From assembly GCF_041929845.1 (NCBI RefSeq), contig NZ_JBHEEH010000032.1, forward strand, positions 1-8,564: DNA of 8,564 nt, in the 5' to 3' direction. The translations under genes and the position numbers were made by a program. Origin of the DNA: Paenochrobactrum pullorum (lineage in GTDB: Bacteria > Pseudomonadota > Alphaproteobacteria > Rhizobiales > Rhizobiaceae). Of this stretch, positions 1 through 6,157 are shown piece after piece. Below the pieces are notes generated by a model. That model made no database searches, was not told the origin of the DNA, and saw nothing but the letters and a program-made list of their open reading frames with translations. The first letter of the stretch is position 1. Each line of letters begins with the position of its first letter.

Positions 1-2
1 CT

Positions 3-101
3 CATGGTTCCATTACATCTCAACTCTGGGTCATTGATGAAAAGAACGGTTTCGCGAGAACGCTAAGTCGCTATTACAGGCTTGGAAAAAGAAGACAGTA
101 A
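3..101 (+). CDS. Possible 3' end of an unidentified gene (partial)
   Basis: An open frame enters from the left edge of the window and ends at a TAA at 99-101, giving 32 residues. It reads as plausible protein, including the stretch SQLWVIDEKNGFARTLSRYY, and ends in a basic tail (GKRRQ). I do not recognise the family and no domain can be assigned from so short a piece. A chance open frame of this length is quite possible, so this is weak support for a gene extending to the left. Confidence 0.3.
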   Translation, partial: HGSITSQLWVIDEKNGFARTLSRYYRLGKRRQ

Positions 102-126
102 ACCAAACCAATAACAAATCGACGTG

Positions 127-246
127 ATGTCTTTACCCGTACACCAAAACCCAACGGGCTTACAGATAGCGGGACCAAGGCAGTTCGAGGTCATTGACGC
201 ATTGTTACAGGCTGAGTCACCAAACAGGCATTATCAGCATAATTAG
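127..246 (+). CDS. Very short hypothetical ORF, possibly a truncated gene start
   Basis: A 39-codon frame runs from ATG 127 (GTG at 124 is an alternative) to TAG 244-246. It begins MSLPVHQNPTGLQIAGPRQF and continues with a helix-like EVIDALLQAE segment, so its composition looks more like real protein than random translation. No good Shine-Dalgarno sequence is visible. It lies 25 bp after the preceding frame on the same strand and stops just before inverted-repeat sequence, so it could be the N-terminal stub of a gene cut off by a recombination event. The family is not recognised, and it may be spurious. Confidence 0.2.
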   Translation: MSLPVHQNPTGLQIAGPRQFEVIDALLQAESPNRHYQHN

Positions 247-250
247 AATA

Positions 251-317
251 ACTGACCTGAGCCCGTTTTTAAGCCACCCAGCTGGAGAGTTTTCCGATTT
301 AATAGGAACAGGTCAGT
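251..317. repeat. 9-bp inverted repeat with a 49-bp spacer
   Basis: The arms ACTGACCTG (251-259) and CAGGTCAGT (309-317) are perfect reverse complements. They bracket a segment without coding character. They could be the edges of a tiny mobile-element relic or chance. No flanking target duplication is evident. Confidence 0.3.
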
Positions 318-333
318 CACACTATCACACCGT

Positions 334-352
334 ATTAATCATAATGATTAAT
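334..352. promoter_or_regulatory. 19-bp palindrome upstream of the methyltransferase operon
   Basis: ATTAATCAT (334-342) and ATGATTAAT (344-352) are perfect 9-bp arms around a single central A. The palindrome sits just upstream of the proposed -35 element of the methyltransferase operon. Its size and symmetry fit a binding site for a dimeric regulator. The protein is unknown; it could be the small DNA-binding protein encoded at 415 or a host factor. AT-richness raises the chance of coincidence. Confidence 0.4.
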
Positions 353-358
353 CTTGCG

Positions 359-386
359 TTGGTTATAAACCCCATATACCTATGTT
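359..386 (+). promoter_or_regulatory. Candidate sigma-70 promoter for the regulator-methyltransferase operon
   Basis: TTGGTT (359-364) and TATGTT (381-386) are separated by 16 bp, giving moderate matches to both -35 and -10 consensus. The predicted start near 393 would leave a leader of about 20 nt before the ATG at 415. The -10 element lies inside the 11-bp-arm palindrome at 378-408, so a protein bound there would block initiation. This is assigned by eye only, and other AT-rich hexamers nearby could serve. Confidence 0.35.
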
Positions 387-408
387 ATATAACTCACATA
401 ACATAGGT
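378..408. promoter_or_regulatory. Putative operator: perfect 11-bp inverted repeat over promoter and RBS
   Basis: ACCTATGTTAT (378-388) and ATAACATAGGT (398-408) are perfect reverse complements with a 9-nt spacer. The element covers the proposed -10 and start site. It also includes the only Shine-Dalgarno-like bases (AGG, 405-407) of the small gene starting at 415. The word GTTATATAA also recurs directly at 385-393 (as GTTATATAA-C) and near 407-415. This arrangement is typical of autoregulated small DNA-binding proteins. In RNA it could fold into a hairpin sequestering the ribosome-binding site. Confidence 0.55.
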
Positions 409-414
409 TATATA

Positions 415-603
415 ATGGCAAAAGGTGAATCAGGGCGCATAGTTTTGGAAATTGATCCGGAATTGAAGAAAAACCTATATTCCGTATTAGCGCATGAACA
501 ACAAACACTAAAATATTGGTTTGTGGATAAGGCTCAAAAACATATAGAAGAAAAAAAAACTGAGCTTATTAAAAGCTTTTCAAAGGCAAAATATGAAATT
601 TAA
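415..603 (+). CDS. Small ribbon-helix-helix-like DNA-binding protein, putative regulator of the R-M operon
   Basis: The ATG at 415 gives 62 residues beginning MAKGESGRIVLEID. An upstream in-frame ATG at 382 would lie inside the inverted repeat and has no ribosome-binding site, so 415 is preferred; AGG at 405-407 is 7 nt upstream. The predicted layout is a short beta strand (RIVLEID, residues 8-14), a first helix (PELKKNLYSVLAHEQ) and a second helix (TLKYWFVDKAQKHIEE). This is the order of the ribbon-helix-helix (Arc/MetJ-type) fold, usually a dimeric operator-binding protein. The gene overlaps the methyltransferase start by 11 bp, implying translational coupling. With the palindrome just upstream, I infer an autorepressor that also limits methyltransferase expression. 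An antitoxin-like role is the alternative, but no toxin gene follows. Confidence 0.6.
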   Translation: MAKGESGRIVLEIDPELKKNLYSVLAHEQQTLKYWFVDKAQKHIEEKKTELIKSFSKAKYEI

Positions 604-2218
604 AGCAGACCAGTCAGCACAAAAACTAAGAGGCGGGTATTACACGCCTCAAAATCTGGCAGATTACGCGACAAAATGGATATTAAACAAGAAACCAAAA
701 TCTATTTTAGAACCGAGTTGTGGTGATGGTGTATTCGTTCAAGCACTTCATAACAACAAATATAATAAATCTATAAAAATATCTTGTTTCGAGTTATTCG
801 ATACAGAAGTTCAGAAAACATATAATCGTTGTAAAGCTTTGGGGTTTGATAATGCTACAGTTACAGAAGGCGATTTTCTTACTTGGGCTAATAAGCAATT
901 AAATCATAACCAGAGCGCATATGATGCAGTTCTTGGCAACCCTCCCTTTATAAGGTATCAGTTTCTTGAAAAACCGTTTCAGGAGCAAGCCGAGCTTGTT
1001 TTTAAACAAATTGGTCTAAAATTTACAAAGCATACAAATGCTTGGGTTCCTTTCTTGCTATCAACTCTCGCTTTATTGAAAAATGGCGGGCGAATGGCAA
1101 TGGTTATTCCTTCCGAGATTATTCATGTGATGCATGCGCAATCACTCCGTAGCTACATGGGACAAGTTTGTTCCAAAATAGTAATAATCGATCCAAAAGA
1201 AATTTGGTTTGAGGGCACACTGCAAGGGGCTGTCATTATCTTCGCTGAGAAGAAAGAAAATCCAAATCAACCATCCGAAGGTGTTGGCATTGTAAGTGTC
1301 AACGGTTTTGATTTTCTTGAAGAATGCCCCGAAGAGTTATTTAGAAAAACCTTAGGCATTAACGGTGAAACGGTTGAAGGTAAGTGGACAAAAGCAACTT
1401 TGGAAAAGAGTGAGTTGTTACTTATAAAAAAATTTATAAGCCATGCCTCCGTCCATAAATTCAATGACATTGCAAATGTTGACGTTGGCATCGTAACAGG
1501 TGCGAACCAATTCTTTTTGGTTGAGAATGAAATAGTCGAAAAATACGAATTAGAGAGTTATGCCCATCCAATGTTCGGCCGCAGCCAACATTGCCCAGGT
1601 ATCTTGTATAATAAGTCACAGCATAAAAGTAACCAAGAAAAAAGTCTTCCAACTAATTTTTTGTACATAGAAAGTGATTTTCAGCAACTCCCCGCAAAGG
1701 TCAAAGATTATATTGAGCTTGGTGAAACTGAAAAATACCATGAACGCTATAAATGTCGCATTCGCAAACCTTGGTACAAAGTACCATCCATTTACAGCAC
1801 CGAAATAGGTATGTTGAAACGCTGCCATGAAGCCCCCAGATTGATCCTGAATCAAATCGGCGCATACACAACAGACACAGCCTATCGCGTCACTTCGACA
1901 TTCACGAGTGCGGAGAACTTAGTGTGCAGTTTTTTGAATCCTCTAACTGCTATCACAGCTGAATTAGAAGGACGTTATTACGGAGGTGGTGTATTAGAAC
2001 TCGTACCTTCTGAAATCGAGAAGCTTTATATACCAATCATTGATGGTCAAAAGCACGATATAGCTGCACTAAGTCGACTTGTGAAAGATGGACAAATTGA
2101 AGAGGCCATTCAGATCCAAGGTAAAACAATATTTACTAAACTAGGCTTTACTGCCGAAGATATTGAAACGCTCATGGCTATATGGAGAAAGTTACGAGAC
2201 AGACGATTGCGTAAGTAA
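593..2218 (+). CDS. Type II N6-adenine DNA methyltransferase, Eco57I-M-like
   Basis: This 541-residue protein should transfer a methyl group from AdoMet to adenine N6 in the recognition site, protecting host DNA from the adjacent endonuclease. Visible motifs are in gamma-class order: motif X-like GGYYTPQNLADY (14-25), the AdoMet-binding motif I ILEPSCGDGVF (38-48), and catalytic motif IV DAVLGNPPF (111-119, NPPF at 116-119). The long C-terminal part (about 280-520) is expected to carry target recognition. From memory, M.Eco57I is about 544 residues, very close in length. The ATG at 593 is preceded by AAAGG (582-586) within the end of the small upstream gene, whose stop codon it overlaps. It converges on the endonuclease gene, stop codon to stop codon 50 bp apart. 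No frameshift or missing motif is seen. Confidence 0.9.
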   Translation: MKFKADQSAQKLRGGYYTPQNLADYATKWILNKKPKSILEPSCGDGVFVQALHNNKYNKSIKISCFELFDTEVQKTYNRCKALGFDNATVTEGDFLTWANKQLNHNQSAYDAVLGNPPFIRYQFLEKPFQEQAELVFKQIGLKFTKHTNAWVPFLLSTLALLKNGGRMAMVIPSEIIHVMHAQSLRSYMGQVCSKIVIIDPKEIWFEGTLQGAVIIFAEKKENPNQPSEGVGIVSVNGFDFLEECPEELFRKTLGINGETVEGKWTKATLEKSELLLIKKFISHASVHKFNDIANVDVGIVTGANQFFLVENEIVEKYELESYAHPMFGRSQHCPGILYNKSQHKSNQEKSLPTNFLYIESDFQQLPAKVKDYIELGETEKYHERYKCRIRKPWYKVPSIYSTEIGMLKRCHEAPRLILNQIGAYTTDTAYRVTSTFTSAENLVCSFLNPLTAITAELEGRYYGGGVLELVPSEIEKLYIPIIDGQKHDIAALSRLVKDGQIEEAIQIQGKTIFTKLGFTAEDIETLMAIWRKLRDRRLRK

Positions 2219-2229
2219 ATTCACATTAA

Positions 2230-2257
2230 ATGGCAGCTCATTTAAGTGAGCTGCCAT
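2230..2257. terminator. Shared hairpin, probable bidirectional terminator
   Basis: ATGGCAGCTCA (2230-2240) and TGAGCTGCCAT (2247-2257) form a perfect 11-bp stem with the 6-nt loop TTTAAG. It lies in the 50-bp gap between the converging stop codons of the two R-M genes. Short, broken T-rich tracts follow on either strand rather than a classic T run. Termination efficiency is therefore uncertain, but the symmetry and position support a two-way terminator. Confidence 0.7.
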
Positions 2258-2268
2258 ATTTGGAAATT

Positions 2269-5262
2269 TCAAAGGGATCTATATAGCTTAGCAACAGAAG
2301 GAATTTTCTCGTCAAGCACTCCAAGATCAAATAGCTCTTTGAGCCGACCATCCATTTTCATCTCCAAGTTATTAAAGCGCCTTTGTAACGGAATTTTTGA
2401 ACGTGTATCAGCGCTAGATATTTCAAAGTATAACTTATTCATTTCCTGCTGAAGCTTGGCAATAGCATTGTGCTCCTCCGCCTCCTCTATGTCATCAAAA
2501 TTTATTATTGGAATGGGCATTCTTATTTGAATTTTTGTACCACGAGCGATAAAGCCACCTCTAAATACTTCACCATATATCGAAGCAAACCACTCTAAGT
2601 ACCTCGAAGATAAAATAGCTTGAATATAATAAATAGAGTATGGGCACGTATTTGGAATATTTATAATACTGTAACCGGCAGTTCCACCGGACGATACAAA
2701 AGTTCGATGATTGTCTATCGAATATTTGTAACCATTTGACAACACTCCAACGATGATCTTTTGGGGAACATCACAATTCTCAAGAGATTGACTACGGCCA
2801 TATCGATACCATTCATCAGGTGTTGTAGGATTTGGCTTAATAGAACGGGTTCCGTTATTTAAATCTTCTTTGACAACTTGTAAAAATTCAAACATTTTTG
2901 GATAATTCTGCTCCAAATCCTTATAATCTATAAGTTGGATTCTATTATCGACTTTTTTATATGGGTAAATTACGAAAGCATTTGGCTCTACGTCCTTATA
3001 TGTATAGAATTGATCATCCCCCGAGCGTTGTGTTTCAAAATAAGGTCGGGTTAATTCACTCTCTACATGGTACGCCTTACCGTTGTATTGGAAATGTATA
3101 TAACCTTCTTCTATCTTAATCACTCTATGAATGTAGTAGCGATTGGCACTCGTTTGAATACCATTTGCAATAGCATCTTCCCCTAAAATACTACCTAACT
3201 TCTCTGAACGTAAATACATCCGCTCCAGAATTTCATTAGTCTCTCTCTCCAGAATCCAAGTATCTGAGCTCAGAACGTCTACTTCGTAGCTGCTTGACTG
3301 TGAGGACATATCATCTCGTGCAAGCCACCTCTTGAAGTCTTTTACCTCATAAAAATAGAAATTATCCTGCTGAGATTTTCTCAAAAACAACAGACAAGTA
3401 TAAGTGGTTTTATTTTTAAAAACTTGATTTGAACCAAAAGAAATTAGCTTACACAGGTACTTATTTTCTGAAAGCAATTTTCTTAAGTTTTTACCTGCCG
3501 TAACTTTGGTAAATTTCGAAGGTAATATATAGCCTAAATAGCCACCGTCTTTCAGTAGCTGCATCGAACGTTCGACAAACAAGAAATACTTATCGAATTG
3601 CATGAAAGCAGTTTTGTACTTCTTTTTATAAACCGCTAGCTCAGCTGGAGTAATTTGGCTCATATATTCGGTTGCCATATAGGGCGGATTGCCTACGATA
3701 ACGTCAAATTTATCACTAATATCAAATGGATTAACCGATAAAAAATCCGCATCTTTTATATTATCTGATAGATCAACCAAACTATTTCCAAAATGAATAT
3801 TACCATCAATCTTTGGTAAGATTGGAGTATCTTGGCCGATTGTTTCTTTCGTTTCCCCCTCTAGAAGCTTAAGAAGCAAGCCAAACGAGCATGCTCGAAC
3901 TGCATTGAAATCTTTATCAATACCGTAAATACAGCGTGTAAGTATCTCTTTCTTACAAGAAAACTTCAGTTTAAAATTATACCCAGTTATTTGCTGGAGC
4001 TTTGAACGATCATGTTCTACGTAATAGTCGACCAAAATATCTTGAATGGTTTGGAAGACTTCAAGCAGGAATGCGCCTGAGCCACAAGCAATGTCTGCAA
4101 ACTTAGAACTAAAAATCTGGTCATCAGTTTTACCTTTGCAATACTCAATAATAGTATTTCTTATAATATTTTTGATAATATGATTAGGTGTTGTAACTAC
4201 ATCTCTATCGATATGTTCCTCTTTAGGCTGTAGTTCGATTTCCCCCTGTGTATTAATACGTATTCTCTCACTCAAAAATATTTCATAGATATCCCCTAAA
4301 ATATCCGAAGAAAACACAGAGAAAGAGTAAGCACTTTGAGGAAAATAAAGCTGCCCTATTATCGTCCAGATGCACGAAACTTTACTTCCAATCAGCTCAT
4401 CGATATATTCGAGGCTAAATAATCCGGAATTGTATTTCTTATCGGAAATTCGTAGTTTATGTATAAGAGAATTAGCATCTTTGCTTTGAGAAAATTTATA
4501 AAGAGTCTCGTTATCTTCTAAATCACGATCTTCACAGACACGTAAAAAGACTATGCTGTTGATGTAATTTTGCGTTAAATCGTTTAACTGATCATCACTC
4601 AATGCAGGTTTTAACGTAATAAATTCGTTAGCCAGCATCAGTCGCCAGGTGTTTATTTGACGCAAGAAAAGATCATCTACGCTAAACTTGGCAATTTTAT
4701 TCTCAATTTCTGACCACTCTTCATCGAATAAACCAGAATAAACACTATCCTTACCAATGAGTCGTTGAATTTCATCGAAATTTTCAATTAATTCTGTGTA
4801 GTGATATAGTTTTATTCTAGAATTAACAGGGCTATCATCCGCTGAAACTTGGTTTGAACAATCATAAATCGCTGTGTACTCAAAATTTGATAAAACTGAA
4901 ATCTTCAATTTGGCTGTAAAACCATATCGACGAATTTGTCTAGCTGGCTCTGGATCAGCTACAATATTAACGCTCGGTTTTTTAGCCTCAACGAAAAATT
5001 TACGATCCGAGAATAGACGAACGGTATAGTCAGGCTTTTTTGTATTTTCGCCTGCTCTTCCTTTAAGGCCCTCTTCGACTAGTACTTCTCGTTCATAAGT
5101 TGGCTTTCCGTTCGAGTTTGTTATGTCCCATCCAAGCGCAATCAAAAACTGGTCAAGAAAGTCAGTTCTTAATTGAGTCTCGTTATAACTACTTGATTTA
5201 TAGTGCTCTAAATTGCTGCCATATTGATGAACTAACCGCTGCAGAAGTTCCATTTTTGCCAT
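2269..5262 (-). CDS. Type IIG restriction endonuclease-methyltransferase fusion, Eco57I-like
   Basis: This 997-residue protein combines DNA cleavage, adenine methylation and target recognition in one chain. The N-terminal nuclease has a PD-(D/E)xK signature: PDY with D78, then FFVEAKKP with E92 and K94. A helical linker follows. The methyltransferase core has TPNHIIKNII (358-367, motif X region), ADIACGSGAFL (389-399, motif I) and VIVGNPPYM (521-529, catalytic motif IV NPPY at 525-528). About 600-997 is the likely specificity region. From memory, Eco57I endonuclease is also 997 residues, paired with a methyltransferase of about 544; it reads CTGAAG and cuts 16/14 bases away. Identity of specificity is inference. 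The ATG at 5262 has only a weak GAG (5273-5271) ahead. The frame is intact with all key residues. Type I or BREX PglX assignments fit less well because no HsdS or BREX partner is present. Confidence 0.88.
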   Translation of the reverse strand: MAKMELLQRLVHQYGSNLEHYKSSSYNETQLRTDFLDQFLIALGWDITNSNGKPTYEREVLVEEGLKGRAGENTKKPDYTVRLFSDRKFFVEAKKPSVNIVADPEPARQIRRYGFTAKLKISVLSNFEYTAIYDCSNQVSADDSPVNSRIKLYHYTELIENFDEIQRLIGKDSVYSGLFDEEWSEIENKIAKFSVDDLFLRQINTWRLMLANEFITLKPALSDDQLNDLTQNYINSIVFLRVCEDRDLEDNETLYKFSQSKDANSLIHKLRISDKKYNSGLFSLEYIDELIGSKVSCIWTIIGQLYFPQSAYSFSVFSSDILGDIYEIFLSERIRINTQGEIELQPKEEHIDRDVVTTPNHIIKNIIRNTIIEYCKGKTDDQIFSSKFADIACGSGAFLLEVFQTIQDILVDYYVEHDRSKLQQITGYNFKLKFSCKKEILTRCIYGIDKDFNAVRACSFGLLLKLLEGETKETIGQDTPILPKIDGNIHFGNSLVDLSDNIKDADFLSVNPFDISDKFDVIVGNPPYMATEYMSQITPAELAVYKKKYKTAFMQFDKYFLFVERSMQLLKDGGYLGYILPSKFTKVTAGKNLRKLLSENKYLCKLISFGSNQVFKNKTTYTCLLFLRKSQQDNFYFYEVKDFKRWLARDDMSSQSSSYEVDVLSSDTWILERETNEILERMYLRSEKLGSILGEDAIANGIQTSANRYYIHRVIKIEEGYIHFQYNGKAYHVESELTRPYFETQRSGDDQFYTYKDVEPNAFVIYPYKKVDNRIQLIDYKDLEQNYPKMFEFLQVVKEDLNNGTRSIKPNPTTPDEWYRYGRSQSLENCDVPQKIIVGVLSNGYKYSIDNHRTFVSSGGTAGYSIINIPNTCPYSIYYIQAILSSRYLEWFASIYGEVFRGGFIARGTKIQIRMPIPIINFDDIEEAEEHNAIAKLQQEMNKLYFEISSADTRSKIPLQRRFNNLEMKMDGRLKELFDLGVLDEKIPSVAKLYRSL

Positions 5263-5291
5263 TCTGTTATCTCAGTTTTTACATTTCAAGC

Positions 5292-5297
5292 TTTATA
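5292..5297 (-). promoter_or_regulatory. Candidate -10 element for the endonuclease gene
   Basis: On the minus strand TATAAA (5297-5292) lies about 30 nt before the ATG at 5262. A poor -35 candidate, TTTAGT, is 16 bp upstream. It sits only some 45 bp from the end of the IS remnant, so the insertion falls just outside this promoter. Neither operator-like palindrome found before the methyltransferase operon is repeated here. Confidence 0.3.
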
Positions 5298-5341
5298 TTT
5301 CAGGGGAATCCAAACTAAACCATTTCAAACAAAAAATACTA

Positions 5342-5354
5342 TGGTAACCCCCCG
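5342..5354 (+). repeat. IS terminal inverted repeat (3' end of the transposase genes)
   Basis: TGGTAACCCCCCG matches the opposite end of the element at 9 of 13 positions, reading inward from the outer TGG. It overlaps a stem-loop that begins at 5350. Confidence 0.65.
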
Positions 5355-5366
5355 TTTTTAACGGGG
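5350..5366. terminator. Hairpin at the IS end
   Basis: CCCCGTT (5350-5356) and AACGGGG (5360-5366) form a perfect 7-bp stem with loop TTT at the downstream end of the transposase remnant. It could act as a weak terminator for transcripts coming from the ATPase side toward the endonuclease gene. It may equally be only a structural feature of the IS end. Confidence 0.4.
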
Positions 5367-5685
5367 TTCCGCAGTAGAATTCACGCGGCCATTTTTCAGT
5401 TTCTGTGCAGGAGTAATCCCACCAATGCCCATATTGGGTCTTTCGGTGTTGTATGTCCAGAGCCACTGTGTGGCGAATTCCTGTGCCTCCTCAATGCTTT
5501 CTATGATATATTGATCTAACTATTCATGCCGAACGGTACGATTATCGCGTTCGATATATGCATTCTGCTGCGGCTGGCAAGACGACCACGCCAGACAAAA
5601 TAGCCGCTTTCACTGACACCAAGAACCGAGCAAAGCCGATAGACGGGGAATTCTTCTTCGCTTCATCAATGAGTTTGAACCCCAT
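5358..5685 (-). pseudogene. IS3-family transposase OrfB (integrase) remnant
   Basis: The frame starts at ATG 5685 with MGFKLIDEAKKNSP, the usual OrfB opening. A one-base loss follows; in the corrected frame it reads VYRLCSVLGVSESGYFVWRG. It then jumps, near CTGCTGCGG (about 5566-5574), straight to the C-terminal catalytic block QQNAYIERDNRTVRHE, which holds the DDE glutamate. Next come a nonsense TAG (5522-5520) where Trp is expected and the family C-terminus (LDQYIIESIEEAQEF, then PNMGIGGITPAQKLK), ending at TAA 5360-5358. The central DDE region of well over 100 codons is deleted. It is non-functional. Confidence 0.85.
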
Positions 5686-5972
5686 CGACTTCCCTCTTTC
5701 GCGAGAATAGTTGCGGCACGCAATAATATTTCACGTTCTTGCCGAAGAATTTCATTTTCCTTACGCAGACGAGCCAATTCTTTTGTCACATCCTCATGGG
5801 GGCCGACTAAAAATCAACTTCATTCAACTGCTGCTACCAGCGCGATAAACTTGAAAGCCCGTCACCAAGGTCTTCGGCAACCTGCGGAAGTGCCCGACCA
5901 CTCGTTCCTATAAGACGAACCGCTTCTTTTTTTAAAATCATCCGTAAATGTAAGGCGTTTGGTTTTGCTCAT
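5643..5972 (-). pseudogene. IS3-family transposase OrfA remnant
   Basis: ATG 5972 follows a good Shine-Dalgarno (AGGAG in the minus-strand sequence CAGGAGAACCTT). The product begins MSKTKRLTFTDDFKK, a typical OrfA start. A 7-base A run (5933-5927) carries one extra base, shifting the frame. Corrected, it continues with EAVRLIGTSGRALPQVAEDL and LSSLSRW. A TAG then replaces the expected Lys codon (5836-5834), and further indels follow around 5800-5820. The leucine-zipper-like tail (KELARLRKENEILRQEREIL) is intact. The end coordinate is approximate. It is inactive. Confidence 0.85.
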
Positions 5973-6021
5973 AAGGTTCTCCTGTTATCTAAAAATTTAA
6001 CAGAAAATCCCTTCATTTTAT

Positions 6022-6034
6022 CGGGGCAAAACCA
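6022..6034 (-). repeat. IS terminal inverted repeat (5' end of the transposase genes)
   Basis: Read on the minus strand, TGGTTTTGCCCCG is the outer end of the element, 50 bp before the OrfA start codon. It is the imperfect mate of the end at 5342-5354. Confidence 0.65.
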
Positions 6035-6157
6035 ATATTTATTTAGACCACGCTCGGAAACATGATAAATGAATGGTAGCTTCAAAGCAATTAATCACAG
6101 AGGCAATGTTACAACTCCGCCGCGTTGATTATGCAGTATTAAGTACAAATCTGAGCT
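6035..6157. other. Intergenic spacer with no recognised feature
   Basis: This stretch separates the IS remnant from the stop codon of the ATPase gene. I see no gene, no clear terminator hairpin for the minus-strand ATPase gene and no repeat shared with the IS ends. Confidence 0.5.

Larger units (their letters stand above)
5342..6034 (-). mobile_element. Decayed, internally deleted IS3-family element (IS51-group-like)
   Basis: A 693-bp remnant, about half the normal 1.2-1.3 kb, lies between the R-M system and the ATPase gene. Its ends are recognisable: TGGTAACCCCCCG at 5342-5354 and, inverted, TGGTTTTGCCCCG at 6034-6022, matching at 9 of 13 positions. Between them, on the minus strand, are remnants of both transposase frames: a helix-turn-helix OrfA and the two extremities of the OrfB integrase. 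The middle of OrfB, including its first two catalytic aspartates, is gone. Several frameshifts and nonsense codons make it incapable of transposing by itself. No target duplication is visible (CTA before, ATA after), suggesting decay or rearrangement after insertion. Confidence 0.85.

Noticed and set aside
194..406. 70-codon open frame upstream of the small regulator
   Set aside because: It has no ribosome-binding site, low-complexity hydrophobic composition and runs through both palindromes and the promoter region; it is most likely a chance frame.
382..414. Upstream start codon extending the small regulator by 11 residues
   Set aside because: This ATG lies inside the inverted repeat and at the proposed -10, has no Shine-Dalgarno, and the added residues do not resemble the fold's N-terminus.
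415..2218. Toxin-antitoxin pair formed by the small protein and its downstream neighbour
   Set aside because: The downstream gene is clearly a DNA methyltransferase with motifs I and IV, not a toxin.
2269..5262. BREX PglX or type I HsdM/HsdR assignment for the large fused enzyme
   Set aside because: No BREX or HsdS partners are present. The nuclease-methyltransferase-specificity order in one 997-residue chain with a separate convergent methyltransferase fits type IIG better.
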